Shown in pieces: positions 23,340-35,264 of a stretch of DNA of 64,000 nucleotides. Made by a program: the position numbers and the translations under genes. The stretch spans positions 7,617,001 through 7,681,000 of the forward strand of contig NC_060026.1 of the NCBI RefSeq assembly GCF_021134715.1, in the 5' to 3' direction. This stretch comes from Daphnia pulex. Lineage: Eukaryota > Arthropoda > Branchiopoda > Diplostraca > Daphniidae. The number at the start of each line of letters is the position of its first letter. Within the stretch, counting starts at the first letter, position 1. Under the pieces are notes generated by a model. That model ran no database searches, had not been told where the DNA came from, and worked only from the letters and a program-made list of their open reading frames with translations.

Positions 23340-23731
23340 ATGAACCAAAACAGCTGTAAGCCATTAATTTTTTTCCCCACTTGATGCATTGATGCATCAC
23401 TTAAAAATTTCCATTGAAAAATTTAACAGTAATTGGAGTGAATTTAAGAAGAACACTGATGTTGTCCCCTGGTCAACAAGAAATCCCTCCCAAAGTTGCA
23501 CAAGGAGCAAACCGAACTGAAATGGAACTAGGTGTGAGTGAAATGGAGAAAACCGATCAAGCTTTCATGAAAGTGTCATTTGAAAGGTACATCTCCCAAA
23601 TCCTTTCCTCAACAGAGCTGGAAGCTCATGAAGAAAGATTGAAGAAGATAAATGAAGAAGCTCATAATCTTTCCAAAGATGAATGGATGTATCCTTCAAT
23701 TGAGAAGCTTCTTGGAAATTGGAGTCAATGA
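23340..23731 (+). CDS. Anaphase-promoting complex subunit 16-like protein
   Basis: A 16-bp first coding exon (23340-23355, GTAAGC donor) joins exon 23430-23731 in phase to give 105 residues. The C-terminal half resembles ANAPC16: an amphipathic helical segment (about 60-95) followed by the motif DEWMYPSIEKLLG, which corresponds to the DEWRFKPIEQLLGF signature of vertebrate ANAPC16. Length is also close to the roughly 110-residue family norm. ANAPC16 is a small APC/C ubiquitin-ligase subunit needed for mitotic progression. The gene is convergent with TRAPPC8; their 3' ends lie about 40 bp apart, and the plus strand has no long 3' UTR. The call rests on a short motif. Confidence 0.5.
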
Positions 23732-23773
23732 TTAAAATCTGAACAACTTTATTTTTTCACCTACATAATACAA

Positions 23774-26700
23774 TTAAACTTCCTTGTGATCAACAATCAA
23801 TGTATACTCAATTTTTGGACTTGGTACTCTAACATTTTCACCCAACATTCTTGCATCGATTTGTAACCCTTGAACAAGACTGTAAGCAGGTGTATCTTTC
23901 AAACAAACATCTCCTTGAACACAACCTATCCAAAGTAGGGGAGAAGCAGCTTCAGGCATGTACAACTGAGAAGCACGTGGGGGTTTCCTGGAAAAAAAAA
24001 AATCATTTGGTTGGGGTGAATAAAATTTTTTTAGTGTCATTATAAATTTTACCCTGTATTGAAGTTGGCTGAATAATGAACATTGACTTGTTGCTGACTG
24101 CAATTGTGAAGATACAGAGTTACTGGTATAACACACAACCTATTAGAAAAATATGCAATGATAATGAAGTGATGAAATTCCAAAAAATTATTGAAACACT
24201 TGTTTTTAAAGAACTAGGCCTACTATGTAGACCCAACTTACTTCTGTTGGTCAAAATCATGAAACACTTTTGTTGAATACTCCATGGAGTAGGAAACCAA
24301 CTGCTGATGTGATTTCAAACTGGTTTCTGGCAAACTTGAGCTAAAAGGAAAAAAGACAGTTATAAGGAAACAGTTACTCAGCAGCATAAATTTAAAGTTA
24401 ATTGAACAGTTCTAACCTTGCTATATCTTGGGAATTCCAACCAAAGTAATGTTGCCCTTCTATGAGTAAAGTACCAAATCCATCTTCAGAAGCTTGCGTA
24501 GCCTAGTCAAGAAGAAAACAAATTAGATCGTTGATTTAACTCAAAATGTTGTACAGTATAATATTTTACCGTCCAGCACACAACCAGAGTTGTGTCGGGT
24601 GTAGTTTTCTGAAATTCTTTAACGAATGATCGGTATGGGTCGAGTTGGAAATCGACAGCTCGTCCATGGCTTGGTAATTTTAGCACAACACTCTCGTTGT
24701 ATTCTCTCTTTTCAGTTCCTCGGATGGCCAATAGCACCCCAATGAGGCTTTCTTGTGGATGAAGTACTCCGTCTAAACAAGACAAAACACGTTGTTATTT
24801 GCTTTAAAGAAGTTCAGTAATTATAGCACCTGGAATTGTTGACTGATCAGAACGCAAATGCCATCGATTGCTAAGAAGAGCCACCTGCGAAACTTCAATA
24901 CCACTAAGAGATGTGTCATCCGCCTGTAGACAAATACACCCCAATATTATTTTCTGAAGTATCAATCGTTTCGTGAAATTTAATTGAATTACGTCTCTGA
25001 GGTTCCGAACTTGGAGTTGAACGGCCAATGTTTCAGTGCGATCCTCCCCACTCGGAACTCTTTGAACCCAGGCACCGAGGCTCAATGATGAAGAGACAAA
25101 GATTTTCGAACAGTGGCGAAGTAGACGATATCTTTACAAAGAAATTATAAGTCAATTAATTCGCATCAATCAAATTTTAATTTCCGATTACCTGGCTTTT
25201 ATGGCGGGATTAGTAGAGAAAAACATGAGATCCAATGATGTTAACCCAACGTTTTCGGTGCCTTTCAACCACATTTTAATTGATTTTTGAGTGGGATGCC
25301 AACGGTAGAGTGCAATTTGATCATTTCGAACATTTTTGCACTCAATGCGGGGAAGGTCGAAAGCGAGGTGTAAGGGATCGTTGGAAGCGATAATAATATT
25401 GGCAACGGGTACACTAGGGCAAATGTTGGAGAGTTCAACCACCACTGGCCGAATTTCTCCGCTAAATAGAAATTCAGGTAAGGAGTTGAACAGCACTTGC
25501 AATTTAGGCATATATGCGTGGCCCGACTTGGATCGAGAGTCTTTTGTCAGAAGCATATACTTTGCCATGACGTTCCTGTTGGGTCGCATTTAACCTCGGG
25601 CCCTGCAAGCTTAACATTACTCGCCCTAAAGCAAAATTTCAGTTTAAATTTGACGAAAATTAACCAACATAAAATACTAGTAAACTTACCTGACACTGAC
25701 GATACTAATCCAACCACTGCTGCCGAAGGCTCTACATTGACTGGGCGAAGGCCAAAAGCGACTCCTTCAATGGTCAGCATTCCCTCTGCTTTGGGTTTCA
25801 CGTTCAAAACAACCTAATTTTTACCGCAAAACTTAATATTAGCATTGCTGCAATTGAGCTGCAAACAGAAACAAATTAAACCTTATGTGAAGAAGAAGGA
25901 TTCAGTACAATCCTTGGTAAAATGTAAGTGGTAACCAATGGATTGTTGTTTGTCATGAGTAGATTTGATAGGTTGCCGTCCGCTCCAGAGAAGTTCCACA
26001 CTAGACGAATGTCACATAATAGGACAGGAATGCGCAAGGGGTTGGTCAAAGGTAATTCTAAACTAATGAGGTCTAAAAAAACCATGAAATATAAATTAGA
26101 ATTTATCTTCTAAAACCGAAAAATTAATTTCTTTTACCATCACAATACGTTTGTAGATGAGCCGTATTGTTGGTCGTATTAGAAAATAGAAGATTGGTAG
26201 GCCGGAACATGGCATGAGTTGTGCCAAAGGCCGACTGCACCAGTTTCTCTTCCATATTGGCCCACCTATACAACACAACCATTCCATTATTGATGATTAT
26301 TTTAAAAATAGTTAAGTGACAAACGTACTTTGCGTGATGAACTTCGTCGTCGTTGAAGGTGACATGTGAGGCCTCAGACACGGGCGGACAAATGTTTTCC
26401 GTGGGATCTTTCGTGTCAACTAATACTCTGATCTGGTTGCTATCGATCACAGGCAGGGGTAACACTGGAAGTGAAGTTGACGTTTTGATTTCTTTTTCTC
26501 GGTGTTTATTTAAGAACTGTCTAGGTTTAAAAAAATTTATGAAATATCATATTGCAAAAAATTAATTAAAAACCAGTTACCTGGTGAACTCGAATGAATT
26601 CATTTAAATAGGCGGTTTGCTGAGCGGCAGTCTGCAAATAATCTGGCTTTAAAAGAGCACCCAACGCATGACAAGCTGCTTCAATCTGTTGTGGATTTAA

Positions 26701-27832
26701 GCATTGTCGCCCTACTGTGTAGTGTATGTGATCTTCAGCTAAGCTCCAACCATGCCCTTTATACACCTGGAACAAATTTGACTATGAGGAAAATCTGGGA
26801 AGATAAGTGGCTTAAAGGACATACTTGCAAAGCGAGTTGATAAGCTCGAGAAGCGTGGCGCTTTTGCCCCGACTTGCCAAACCGATGACCAGCCAGAATC
26901 ATGTGGAAGGCGTATTTGCGGATGAGGGGCACCATGTTCGGTTTGGCGGCATCTACACATTAAGACCAAAATTGGGTTAATTTATTCTTTTAAAGTTTCA
27001 ATCTTCTGACATTTAAATTACCGCCAGATGACGAATTTGGTTAGACGGCAGATCGAAGAAAACAAAGGGCAGCTTGTTCTAGAAGGACGGCGCTCCGTAA
27101 ATCGGTGTCTTCACTGGTAAGTCGAATTAGTTGTAGAGCGGCGTCACTGTATTGATTCGTCGTTTAAGTCACTCAGATGCCAAAATGGCGCAGCGCGTGC
27201 TCCAATACGGCATCCTGTAAAAAGGAAACACTAAAATTTTGCTGAATGGCATGACTCGTTTGATTAAAACGGACTTGCAAGTTTGCAGATACGTGGTCAA
27301 CGCTTTGTCGAAGTAGTGGAACGGGATGGTACGATTATGAGTTTATGAACATTCTGCAGGAAGACGGAGAGTGCAGCCATCTCCATGGCTCCAGCATAGT
27401 GAAGCCAAGCTTGATTAGCTTCAAAGTCCTTTTTGGCAGAATGATAGGAATGATAGGCCAATTCATAGTGACCTAGAAGAAATGCTAAATCGCCTACGCG
27501 TCGAAGCTGTAGCTGGACAGACTCGGGATGGTAGTTGTAAAAAATTCCATAAAAATTTAAGTCCACTCTAAAAATTTAGTTTTATTAATATGCTTACTTC
27601 ACGGCAACAGTCTGAGTTGTTTGGAGACCAGCGGGTCGGCTACTACCGAACCAACGTTTGGTGGCACTTAGCAACGATCGATGAGTATTCTTTTGAGCTG
27701 AAGCCTAAAAAGTCGAAGAAGGAAAGAAATGTAAAATATCCTTTACTTGAAAAAAAAAAAAAAAAAATACTAACACAAACTTTTGTGCTTTACAGGTACT
27801 GGAGTATATACGTCGTATGGATTCACTGACAT
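23774..27832 (-). pseudogene. TRAPPC8 (Trs85), 5'-truncated and broken
   Basis: More than a dozen minus-strand exons follow human TRAPPC8 order. 27704-27598 has HRSLLSATKRWFG. 27567 onward has LRRVGDLAFLLGHYELAYHS and AKKDFEANQAWLHYAGAMEM. About 27215-27030 has LIRLTSEDTDLRSAVLLEQA. About 26960-26580 has RKYAFHMILAGHRFGKSGQK and KGHGWSLAEDHI. The C-terminal exons run through 24135-24065 (VIPVTLYLHNCS) to 23774. TRAPPC8 is a subunit of the TRAPPIII tether/GEF complex acting at the Golgi and in autophagy. Lesions: a frameshift near 27340, a TGA at 27169-27171 with a frameshift beside it, and a TAA at 27041-27043. The first 400 or so family residues are missing. The model starts with a 39-bp exon (27832-27794, MSVNPYDVYTPVP) that is in phase but has no family counterpart. 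Assembly errors are the alternative; exons left of 27 kb look open. Confidence 0.75.
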
Positions 27833-27834
27833 TT

Positions 27835-29245
27835 TCTCAAATATTACAAAAGTCTGACATTTCAGCAAAAAATGAACATCAGTTGGTCATGTGATAAGAT
27901 GATTTCAGCCAAGTTGAAATTATAGGCTAGCTTACCTGTTAATTCAAACACAAATATTTTACATAAAGTAAACTTAAGGACAAAAAAAGAATTGCCATTT
28001 TCATTACTATAATGTGATTGATAACCATTCATACAGCGACACATTTTTGCTCAGCGTCTCGGAGAAAATGGGAGAAATCCCGTCACTCACAAATATACAC
28101 TCGGCCTTCTGGTGGTCGCAGTTTTTAATTTAGCCAACTAGCGGCATCCGATGGATTCCTTTGTATCAACGAATGACTGGATTGCTTTCAGAAAGCGCAA
28201 CATCCTACTCCTGAATCATAGACATAGGAGTTAACAAGAAATGAATGGAATAATTACAAAATTTATAAGGAATTATTTTTTCATCCATTTAGCAATCAAG
28301 TGAAATTATCATTATAGGATGGTTGAAAAACTAAGCAGTTTATAATAGAAAAGAATTCCAAAATGTTCACCAAGTGAAAATTCCAGTACGTTACATTTCC
28401 TGAAGAGAGAACATAATGGAATTTAGACTATTAAGTGAATGAAAAAGTGAGTTGGCTTTGCAAATTGTTAAATGCATGTGGGAACCAAATCTTGATCATA
28501 ATTGAGTAAGCTATACAAAAAAATAGGTTTCAATTTCTCTACCATGAGCATCTGGTTGCCCACTTGCATTTTACAAAGAGATAGGGAAGGAGTGATCAGG
28601 CTATCCTTTTGGTGAGGTGTGGGCTAGAATTTGTCTTTAGAATGGGAACTCACCCATAAACAGTCCATCCAGCAACGACTGGAAAACAATGCTTTGTCAG
28701 AAAGGTTTCCTACCTAATTACGCATTTCCATCCTTAAATATCACAGTAAATAAAATAATTTTAATCAAAATAACTACCTTACAAATAAAATTTCCTTAGT
28801 TTTGGAAGGCAAAACTTGGATTGGACCATTTTATCTCTATTATCAAAAGTGCCCAGGACACACGAAACCTTAAGTTGAAGATATTATCTGAAAATATTGA
28901 GTCAAGAATGAAATAAGAATCTAAATAGTGTGTAATCTATTAAACCATTTAAAGTTTATCTAACCCAAGCTTACGAATAAAGACCAAATAATAAAATATA
29001 CCATAGAAGAAAACTCTTCTTCACACTTTACTGCCAGTCAAGTTCTATTTTAAGTTGGTTGAAAGGTGGCATGTTAAAATTGAAATGCCAGACAGATTCT
29101 AATAGGCATAGTGCTATCACAATATTATCCACGAAAAATATAACAATTACCAATTCACTAAGATAAGAATTATCATCAGAATCTCTGTCACACCACCATC
29201 CGCTTCTACCAACATCCAGCAAGCCAGCCGGCGACCATTTTTAAT
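27835..29245. other. No gene recognised
   Basis: The missing N-terminal exons of TRAPPC8 would be expected here, but none was found on the minus strand. Confidence 0.5.
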
Positions 29246-29247
29246 TA

Positions 29248-29412
29248 GGACTGAAACTGAGGGGGAGTGGACAAGGTTGCATGAATTTGAACAAGGTGGA
29301 TCATAAACTCACTGAATTCAGAGTTATAGAAAGTAAACTAATAAGTCTATACAACAATAACATGTATAAAGTTTGAAATATTTCCATTTAACCGAAATAT
29401 AAAATAAGAAAT
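29248..29412 (+). repeat. Dispersed repeat, copy 2
   Basis: Matches 20543-20726; see that entry. It ends about 200 bp from the H2A stem-loop. Confidence 0.85.
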
Positions 29413-29609
29413 GTTTTTCTCTCAGTCGGACAAGAGAAATACCAGTAGACGAATTGAGTCAAGTTGAATCAAAACAATGCAAGAGTGCTACCTTGCGATG
29501 AATCAGAAAATTTCCGCACGTTATCATTGCCACTCAGTTTCCACAACCAGATTGAAATGTACGAAAAATAATAGCACTTAGCTAATTCTTTTTTTCTAAA
29601 TTATTTGGT

Positions 29610-29625
29610 GGCCCTGAAAAGGGCC
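29610..29625 (-). terminator. Histone mRNA 3' stem-loop (H2A)
   Basis: On the minus strand GGCCCTTTTCAGGGCC followed by ACCAAA is the canonical replication-dependent histone stem-loop bound by SLBP. It is intact. Confidence 0.93.
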
Positions 29626-29648
29626 GTTTATGAAAAGACGGGAGAAGT

Positions 29649-30030
29649 TTAAGCCTTGGCGGGTTTGTCGGTCTTCTTGGGCAAGAGAACGGCCTGGATG
29701 TTGGGCAAGACACCACCCTGAGCGATGGTGACCCCGGAGAGAAGTTTGTTCAACTCTTCGTCGTGGCCAATTGCAATTAAGTGACGAGGGATGATGCGGG
29801 TCTTCTTGTTGTCACGGGCGGCGTTACCGGCCAACTCGAGGACCTCAGCGGCCAAGTACTCCATGACGGCAGCCAAGTAGACGGGGGCTCGCTCCGGCAC
29901 CGACGCGCTCAGCGTACGATCCTTTGCGGAGCATTCGGTGGATACGACCGACGGGGAATTGAAGTCCGGCCCTGCTGGAACGGGTCTTTGACTTTCCCTT
30001 TACTTTGCCTCCTTTGCCACGGCCAGACAT
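29649..30030 (-). pseudogene. Histone H2A, frameshifted
   Basis: From the ATG at 30030 the reading is a normal H2A N-terminus ([20 protein letters not shown].. to YAERVGAGA). The frame then shifts just before the [20 protein letters not shown] segment, which is read in another frame to the stop at 29649 (KKTDKPAKA). The shift comes from an extra GAGC, a 4-bp tandem duplication next to GGAGC. Further on there is an extra AATT and a loss of about 7 bp in the RHLQLAIRNDEEL region, leaving [12 protein letters not shown]. These lesions are not homopolymer errors. H2A pairs with H2B in the nucleosome; this copy could not give a full product. Confidence 0.85.
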
Positions 30031-30049
30031 GTTGAGATGTAGAGTAAGT

Positions 30050-30428
30050 GAACGCGGTTCCTAAAATCAAGGAACGAAATGATAAAGTTTGGAAAAGATG
30101 TTGAGGCTTATTTATATACTCACCATGATCGGATTAATGGTGAACAACTGAACACAGTAAGACAATTTTAAACCAATCGAAAAGGCAGCTTTAAAACTTA
30201 TTCCCGCCATTATTTCATGTAACACAATGAAGATTATGTTAAATTAACTACCAGATGGTCCTCCTCCTTCTGTGCTGAAATATGGAACATCTGCTGTCCC
30301 ACTGCTGGGGCTATCCGATTGGTCCTCCGGTCGGAAGAATTTGCTTCTGTCAGGTAAACATCCTTCGACAGACAAACAACCGTCACTGGTATTTGCCTAG
30401 TAATCTCAGATTTACTCCAAGTCTTAGA
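30050..30428. promoter_or_regulatory. Divergent promoter between H2A and H2B
   Basis: About 400 bp separate the two divergent ATGs, the usual H2A/H2B head-to-head layout. TTTATATA near 30111-30118 is a possible TATA box for H2A on the minus strand. ATTGG occurs at 30319. Confidence 0.5.
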
Positions 30429-30791
30429 ATGCCCCCAAGGTTAGCGGAAAAGCAGCGAAGAAGGCCGGCAAGGCTCAGAAGAACATCGCCAAGGGCGACA
30501 AGAAGAAGAAGCGCAAGAGGAAGGAGAGCTACGCCATTTACATCTACAAAGTCTTGAAGCAGGTCCACCCCGACACTGGCATCTCCTCCAAAGCCATGAC
30601 CATCATGAACAGCTTCGTCAACGACATTTTCGAGCGCATCGCTGGAGAGTCGTCCCGTCTTGCCCACTACACCAAGCGTTCGACCATCACTAGCCGGGAA
30701 ATCCAGACAGCCGTCCGTCTGCTCTTGCCCGGTGAGTTGGCCAAGCACGCCGTGTCTGAAGGCACCAAGGCAGTACACCAGCACCAAGTAG
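30429..30791 (+). pseudogene. Histone H2B, twice frameshifted
   Basis: The ATG is followed by five Cs (ATGCCCCCAAGG) where six are needed to read MPPK, so the N-terminus is out of frame. The core [73 protein letters not shown] is fully conserved in another frame. Near the end about 8 bp (a CACCAAGT-like unit between two GT repeats) are missing, so the KYTSSK tail is lost. The single-base change could be a sequencing error; the 8-bp loss is harder to explain that way. Confidence 0.8.
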
Positions 30792-30827
30792 ATAGTTCCT
30801 CTTGGTCTCTCTACCTACAAACCAAAC

Positions 30828-30843
30828 GGCCCTTTTCAGGGCC
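30828..30843 (+). terminator. Histone mRNA 3' stem-loop (H2B)
   Basis: GGCCCTTTTCAGGGCC followed by ACCAAAA, 37 bp after the original stop. It is intact. Confidence 0.93.
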
Positions 30844-30849
30844 ACCAAA

Positions 30850-31650
30850 ATATTCAAGAAATCAAAACAACTAACTGCTATTGGCATTTGTCTATTAATC
30901 GAGTCCAAAACTCGACCCAATTTGTACGATCGAACGTTATGAAATGCTTAGTATCTAGAGCTTTTGACCAGTGTACTATTCTACATAGTACGCTCTTCTG
31001 CTGTATTTCAAGTTTGGCAGATTCGGTTCAATGCCCCTATTCATTTGATTCAGAGAAGGATGGATATAAAAATTGATCTTCGTAGCAATATTAACGTAAC
31101 TTATTTTTCATACTAAGCAAATCTCGCCAAAAATCAAAATGTTTTGTTAAATACGACGGAAAGTTGTCAAACATTTTGGATTGAGAATTTTTTATTCTAT
31201 TCAACTTAGTAGAAATTGAAAGAAAGTTGAAAATCAGGATATCTAAGCAATTTTTATCTATGCCACAGCCATTTCATTTAACTCCAAAAGTGATCAAGAT
31301 GAGAATCCACTGGTACGTAAGTGACGAAATCATTTTTTGGTAGCTAACCAACAATAGAAAATGACGAAAATTAAAGGCTGAATAAGTAGGAAATAGAAAG
31401 AAATTTTACTCTGTAAATTATGAGAAAAACAATAGCATCTGGATATTTTTCGAATTTAGTTATTAGGATTATCGAATCGAATTAAATCATTAAAAAAAAA
31501 TAATATTGAAGTGTATTGTTCCAACGCCTGTATCAAATCTTTTGTATCAATGTTGTTTTGTTCCTCTTGTTAATAAAGTTAGAGTTAACATTAATAAGTC
31601 GACAAGAATATATATGATTTAAGTGGTTAAGAAATCTTTTTCTTTATGGA
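30850..31650. other. No gene recognised
   Basis: AT-rich spacer between H2B and H4. No H3 gene is present on either strand. Confidence 0.5.
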
Positions 31651-31656
31651 TATGGT

Positions 31657-31672
31657 GGCCCTGAAAAGGGCC
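31657..31672 (-). terminator. Histone mRNA 3' stem-loop (H4)
   Basis: The same stem-loop as for H2A and H2B on the minus strand, downstream of the H4 fragment. Confidence 0.92.
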
Positions 31673-31713
31673 GATTAAATTGAAATATCGGGGTCTGAAT
31701 AATAAAATCAGAT

Positions 31714-31917
<204 letters not shown>

Positions 31918-31929
31918 TCAATACTCTCC

Positions 31930-32030
31930 GTGAAAAACCTGATTTTTGGGAACGCGGCGAAAATCGGCTTTTTACATAAGCTTCTCTCGCGCGTTTCCAA
32001 ACTTCTGGTAGGTACTGTTTGTTCACATTA
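31930..32030. repeat. Dispersed repeat abutting truncated H4, copy 1
   Basis: GATTTTTGGGAACGC..TTCTCTCGCGCGTT..CCAAACTT..GGTAGGTACTGT matches 34202-34290 in the same orientation at roughly 80 percent or better by eye. Confidence 0.75.
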
Positions 32031-33514
32031 GTTTATTATGTTATCAATTGTTTTTAGAAAAATTTCTTCTGTTCTCCACCTTATGAGAAAAATGAAGCTA
32101 AAGCTCAAGTTTTGTGAAGAATTGAAGATGGACACAGGACAGTGTGGAGATTTTTACTAGTGTTGCCGCGTTAACAAAACAAAAAAGTTCGTTAACGAAT
32201 CTTTTTTTTGCAATGAAAACGAAAACGATCTGTAGGCTACAGCTCAAAAATAACGAAAACGAAACAAAAAATTATTTTTTTGTTCAAAATTTGTATACGC
32301 ATGCCACATTCAAATTTTCGACAGGTTTTATCCATGTGCGGGGAAAAGACGCCCGACATAGAAAATCCTTTTCTATGCCGATCTATCGATATGATTCCAA
32401 ACTCGATGCTCTACTCACTCTCGACTCTAATTTCTTTGACAGCCTTCACCGGAAGAATGACGAGCAAAATTTATTGGTGCCAACGACTAACTTGCTCGTC
32501 ACTTACGAGATTATTCAACCGTGGTTTAACAACAAGGAACATGTTCTTGTTTCAGGAGGTGTGCGACATTCAGGCCCAGTCATTCAGGCCCGCGTCTTAC
32601 AGGCCCACCTTTTTTTTACGTGCCTTTCAGGTCAAATTTTGGCGATATTCAGGCCCAAGTTTTTTTTAAAAATAAAATGATGATTAAATGTTAATTTGTT
32701 TGTATAATAATTCATTTGTTAAAAAAATACGAAAGACGGTTTTTTTTAGTGTTAACATAAGATAATAGCCTATAAATGTAAATGTTGGCAAAGTGGTTAT
32801 AGTATTCGTAATCTACACTGTAAACTAGAGTTCAATTCCTAGCGGAATCAAGTTTTGATTGAACGTTATTCGTTTTTGCAAGGTGGCGGAGATATAGGAT
32901 CGGTCGAAATAGGCCCTGCAGATGGGACCGGACGAAATAGAACCCTACGATATGGGTCCACTTTAACAAGCGATCTCCCACTCAACCGCACCGAAATACC
33001 CCCTTTTTCCGGAGGTCTTTTTCGGATCGTAATCCGGAAAGGAACTCTAAAAATCCGGACTAGGTGTATTCTGCTCTAAATCGCACGGCGATTCCAACGG
33101 AATAAAGTACAGATTTTTAACTTGTGTTGCTCACGAAATAATCGGGATTGGAAATCGTGAAATATCACGTAAAATCAAAGTCTCCCCCTCCGTCTACATC
33201 GCTTTTAGCCATATATTCTTTTAAGTTTCTTGTTTTACGGGGCTGACGCGGGGCACTGCTCAAGCCGGCCAGAAGGGTGGTCGAGCGGGGGAGGCTGCGC
33301 GTACCAATGAGAGAGGGGTGAGTGAAGGGGGGTTTAGCTGGGCCATACTATACGGACACATGTTTCTCCGTTGACTATCATGTCACCGGTGGTCTAATGG
33401 TCAGCATCTTGGGTTGAATTGTAGAAGGACCGAGGACCAAACCTCGACCAAGTCGAAAAAGCAATTTCAAAATCATTGACATATTTATATTATAAAAAAA
33501 CGATAGCTCCTGAC

Positions 33515-33546
33515 ACCGCTATATCATGCGGTCATGATATAGCGGT
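33515..33546. repeat. Perfect 14-bp hairpin, 4-nt loop
   Basis: ACCGCTATATCATG, loop CGGT, then the exact complement. Confidence 0.9.
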
Positions 33547-33640
33547 CCATGTTGGATATTGCATGGTGTATCATGCAGAGGACAAGGGAAGAAGATAGAA
33601 ATGACCCAGAGCTTCAAAATGAGTGTAATCTAACATTTTT

Positions 33641-33996
33641 GAAATGAAGAGGTTCACTAACTGAACAATGCTCTTCTTTTTCAGATTTTTCACGTCATAA
33701 TTATGTAGTCATTTAATTATTGAAAACAGTTTTTATTGTTTTTGCCCGTGTGTGTCCCTTTCTTACCCTTTCTACCCATTTCCACCCCGCGCGCCGTTTT
33801 CTCTGTTAAACACAGAAAACGCGCGCTTATGAGGGGGTGACAACCCGGCGTGGGTGGGAATGGGGGGGGGGAGAAAGGGACAAACACGGACAAAAAAATA
33901 AAACTGTTTCCAATTCACAATTGACTACATTAATTATGACGCGAAAAATCTGAAAATGAAGAATGTTGTTTAACTAGTGAACCTCTTTATTTCAAA
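33641..33996. repeat. Foldback element of about 356 bp nested in the larger transposon
   Basis: The left arm begins TGAAATGAAGAGGTTCACTA and the right arm ends with its complement (CTAGTGAACCTCTTTATTTCA). Pairing continues over most of each arm, through the CAGATTTTTC, GAAAACAGTTTT and GGGACA-type blocks to a GC-rich loop (GCGCGC near 33790 and 33825). It is probably a MITE. Confidence 0.75.
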
Positions 33997-34195
33997 GTTT
34001 TCCGCGTCTTCCTAGCTCTACCTGTTCTGTAGTTATACCCCCTTAAAGTACCCTAATTTTGCATATAGCTCTACGGAGCGTTCCCAAACTTAGGGCTCAA
34101 GTTAAGAATTAACCTGCCCTTGATTTCAAAAATCTAAAAAAATCAGCATATTCCTACACACTATGGCTACGGAAAAAAAAAAATTCGTCGCGTTT

Positions 34196-34300
34196 TGACG
34201 AAAATTGGATTTTTGGGAACGCCGAGAAAAACACCTTTTTCCATAAGGTTCTCTCGCGCGTTCCCAAACTTTGGGTAGGTACTGTCTGTATAGCCTAAAC
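34196..34300. repeat. Dispersed repeat, copy 2 (see 31930-32030)
   Basis: Same orientation as copy 1 and located inside the 1967-bp element, linking that family to the truncated H4 locus. Confidence 0.75.
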
Positions 34301-34757
34301 TGATTGATCATTACTGATTGATCATTATTTAAAAAGGTTTAAATATTCTTAGTTATGGAATGTATTTCCAACATATTTAACTGTGAAAAACATAAAAAAT
34401 TATATTGGGCCTGAATGACATTCAAGTCCGACTTTCAGGCCCAATTTTTGCGACGTTCATGCCCAATAAAAGTGGGCCTGAAAGACGCGGGCCTGAATGA
34501 CTGGGCCTGAACGTCGCACACCCGTTTCAGGTCTGGAAGCTTGTGGGAAAAGGTATCCCCTTTTATTTACCCATTGTCGGTTTCGTGTTACACTAACGCT
34601 GATTGGTTTCTATCAATTTACATGGGAATCAGCCTGTTTTTCGAACACTGCATAAGACAGATGCGATCCACACGGATTGTAATTTTCTGTTGTACAGCTT
34701 CAACTACTCCACAGAACGTTGTTCATAAATTTCTTCACGTAAAAATCCGATAAGCCA

Positions 34758-35120
34758 GTGCTGGACTGGTTTGGTGATCATTTCAAGCCCCTTAAAAGTG
34801 AGGTCTTTGAGAGATTTAAGTTCTTGCGTCGTCATCAGCTGCCAGGTGAATCGTTTGGCTCTTGGATAGTATGCCTAAGAGGCATGGCAAAAGGCTGTAA
34901 CTACGGCGTGTCAGTTAAGTCAGTGCTACGTGATCAGGTGGTGTTGAGAGTGGCAGACTCACAAACGCGGGAAAAACTTCTCTTTGAAAAATGTTAGATC
35001 TTGGGAAAGCGTGTGATTTAGTCCGGTCGTGTGAAGCTTCACTTGCCCAGCTAACATAGATGAGTTCTGATCTTACTGTTCGCCGACAGGAGGATTCGGT
35101 GAATCGGCTAGTCGACAAGT
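34758..35120 (+). pseudogene. Gypsy gag fragment
   Basis: The frame at 34758-34997 has the retrotransposon gag pattern: FxxFKPLKSEVFERFKFLRR, then GxSFxSWIxxLRGMAKGCNYG, then LRDQVVLRV..REKLL. A stop follows at 34997 and the next part is in another frame. Confidence 0.75.
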
Positions 35121-35264
35121 TGCGACGAGTATGGCTGAAAAAGTGGTGGTTGAGCTCAGCAGGAGATCGGCGGTGGTGGTGCCGGCCAACAGATGGTTGA
35201 TTGTTCGGGATGTGGACGTCGTCACGCCAAAGGCCGGTGTTCGGCCAATCACATCATTTGTTTT

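Larger units (their letters stand above)
32557..34523. mobile_element. 1967-bp inverted-repeat element in the dynein fragment
   Basis: An exact 8-bp duplication GTTTCAGG lies on both sides (32549-32556 and 34524-34531). The ends are 52-bp inverted repeats (32557-32608 and 34472-34523) with three mismatches, made of repeated TTCAGGCCC phrases (GGTGTGCGAC at the tip). No transposase frame is present. It contains two tRNA-like A/B box modules (about 32795-32850 and 33383-33455), a perfect hairpin at 33515-33546, a foldback at 33641-33996, and repeat copy 34196-34300. An 8-bp duplication fits hAT, P or related superfamilies; I cannot choose. Confidence 0.85.
32365..34753 (+). pseudogene. Cytoplasmic dynein-2 heavy chain fragment (DYNC2H1 AAA region)
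   Basis: About 64 codons before 32556 (..LLVTYEIIQPWFNNKEHVLVSG) continue after the transposon at 34532 (LEACGK), across an 80-bp intron (34553-34632, GTATCC..ATCAG), into an exon to 34753 (HCIRQMRSTRIVIFCCTAST). The pattern of a helix, FxLVGPEGCGKGxxL, then Q(L/M)RSTxI..CxAxTT matches an AAA P-loop module of the dynein-2 (retrograde intraflagellar transport) heavy chain. Gly-Cys-Gly-Lys of the Walker A loop reads Ala-Cys-Gly-Lys here. Only this small piece of a protein of about 4300 residues is present. It is cut by an insertion, and a gypsy element follows directly. Confidence 0.55.

Noticed and set aside
30383-30787. 134-codon minus-strand frame over H2B
   Set aside because: Antisense of the H2B core; the plus strand matches H2B residue for residue.
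32780-33460. Possible functional tRNA genes
   Set aside because: A and B boxes are present but no cloverleaf with an anticodon arm can be drawn, so they are called SINE-like modules.
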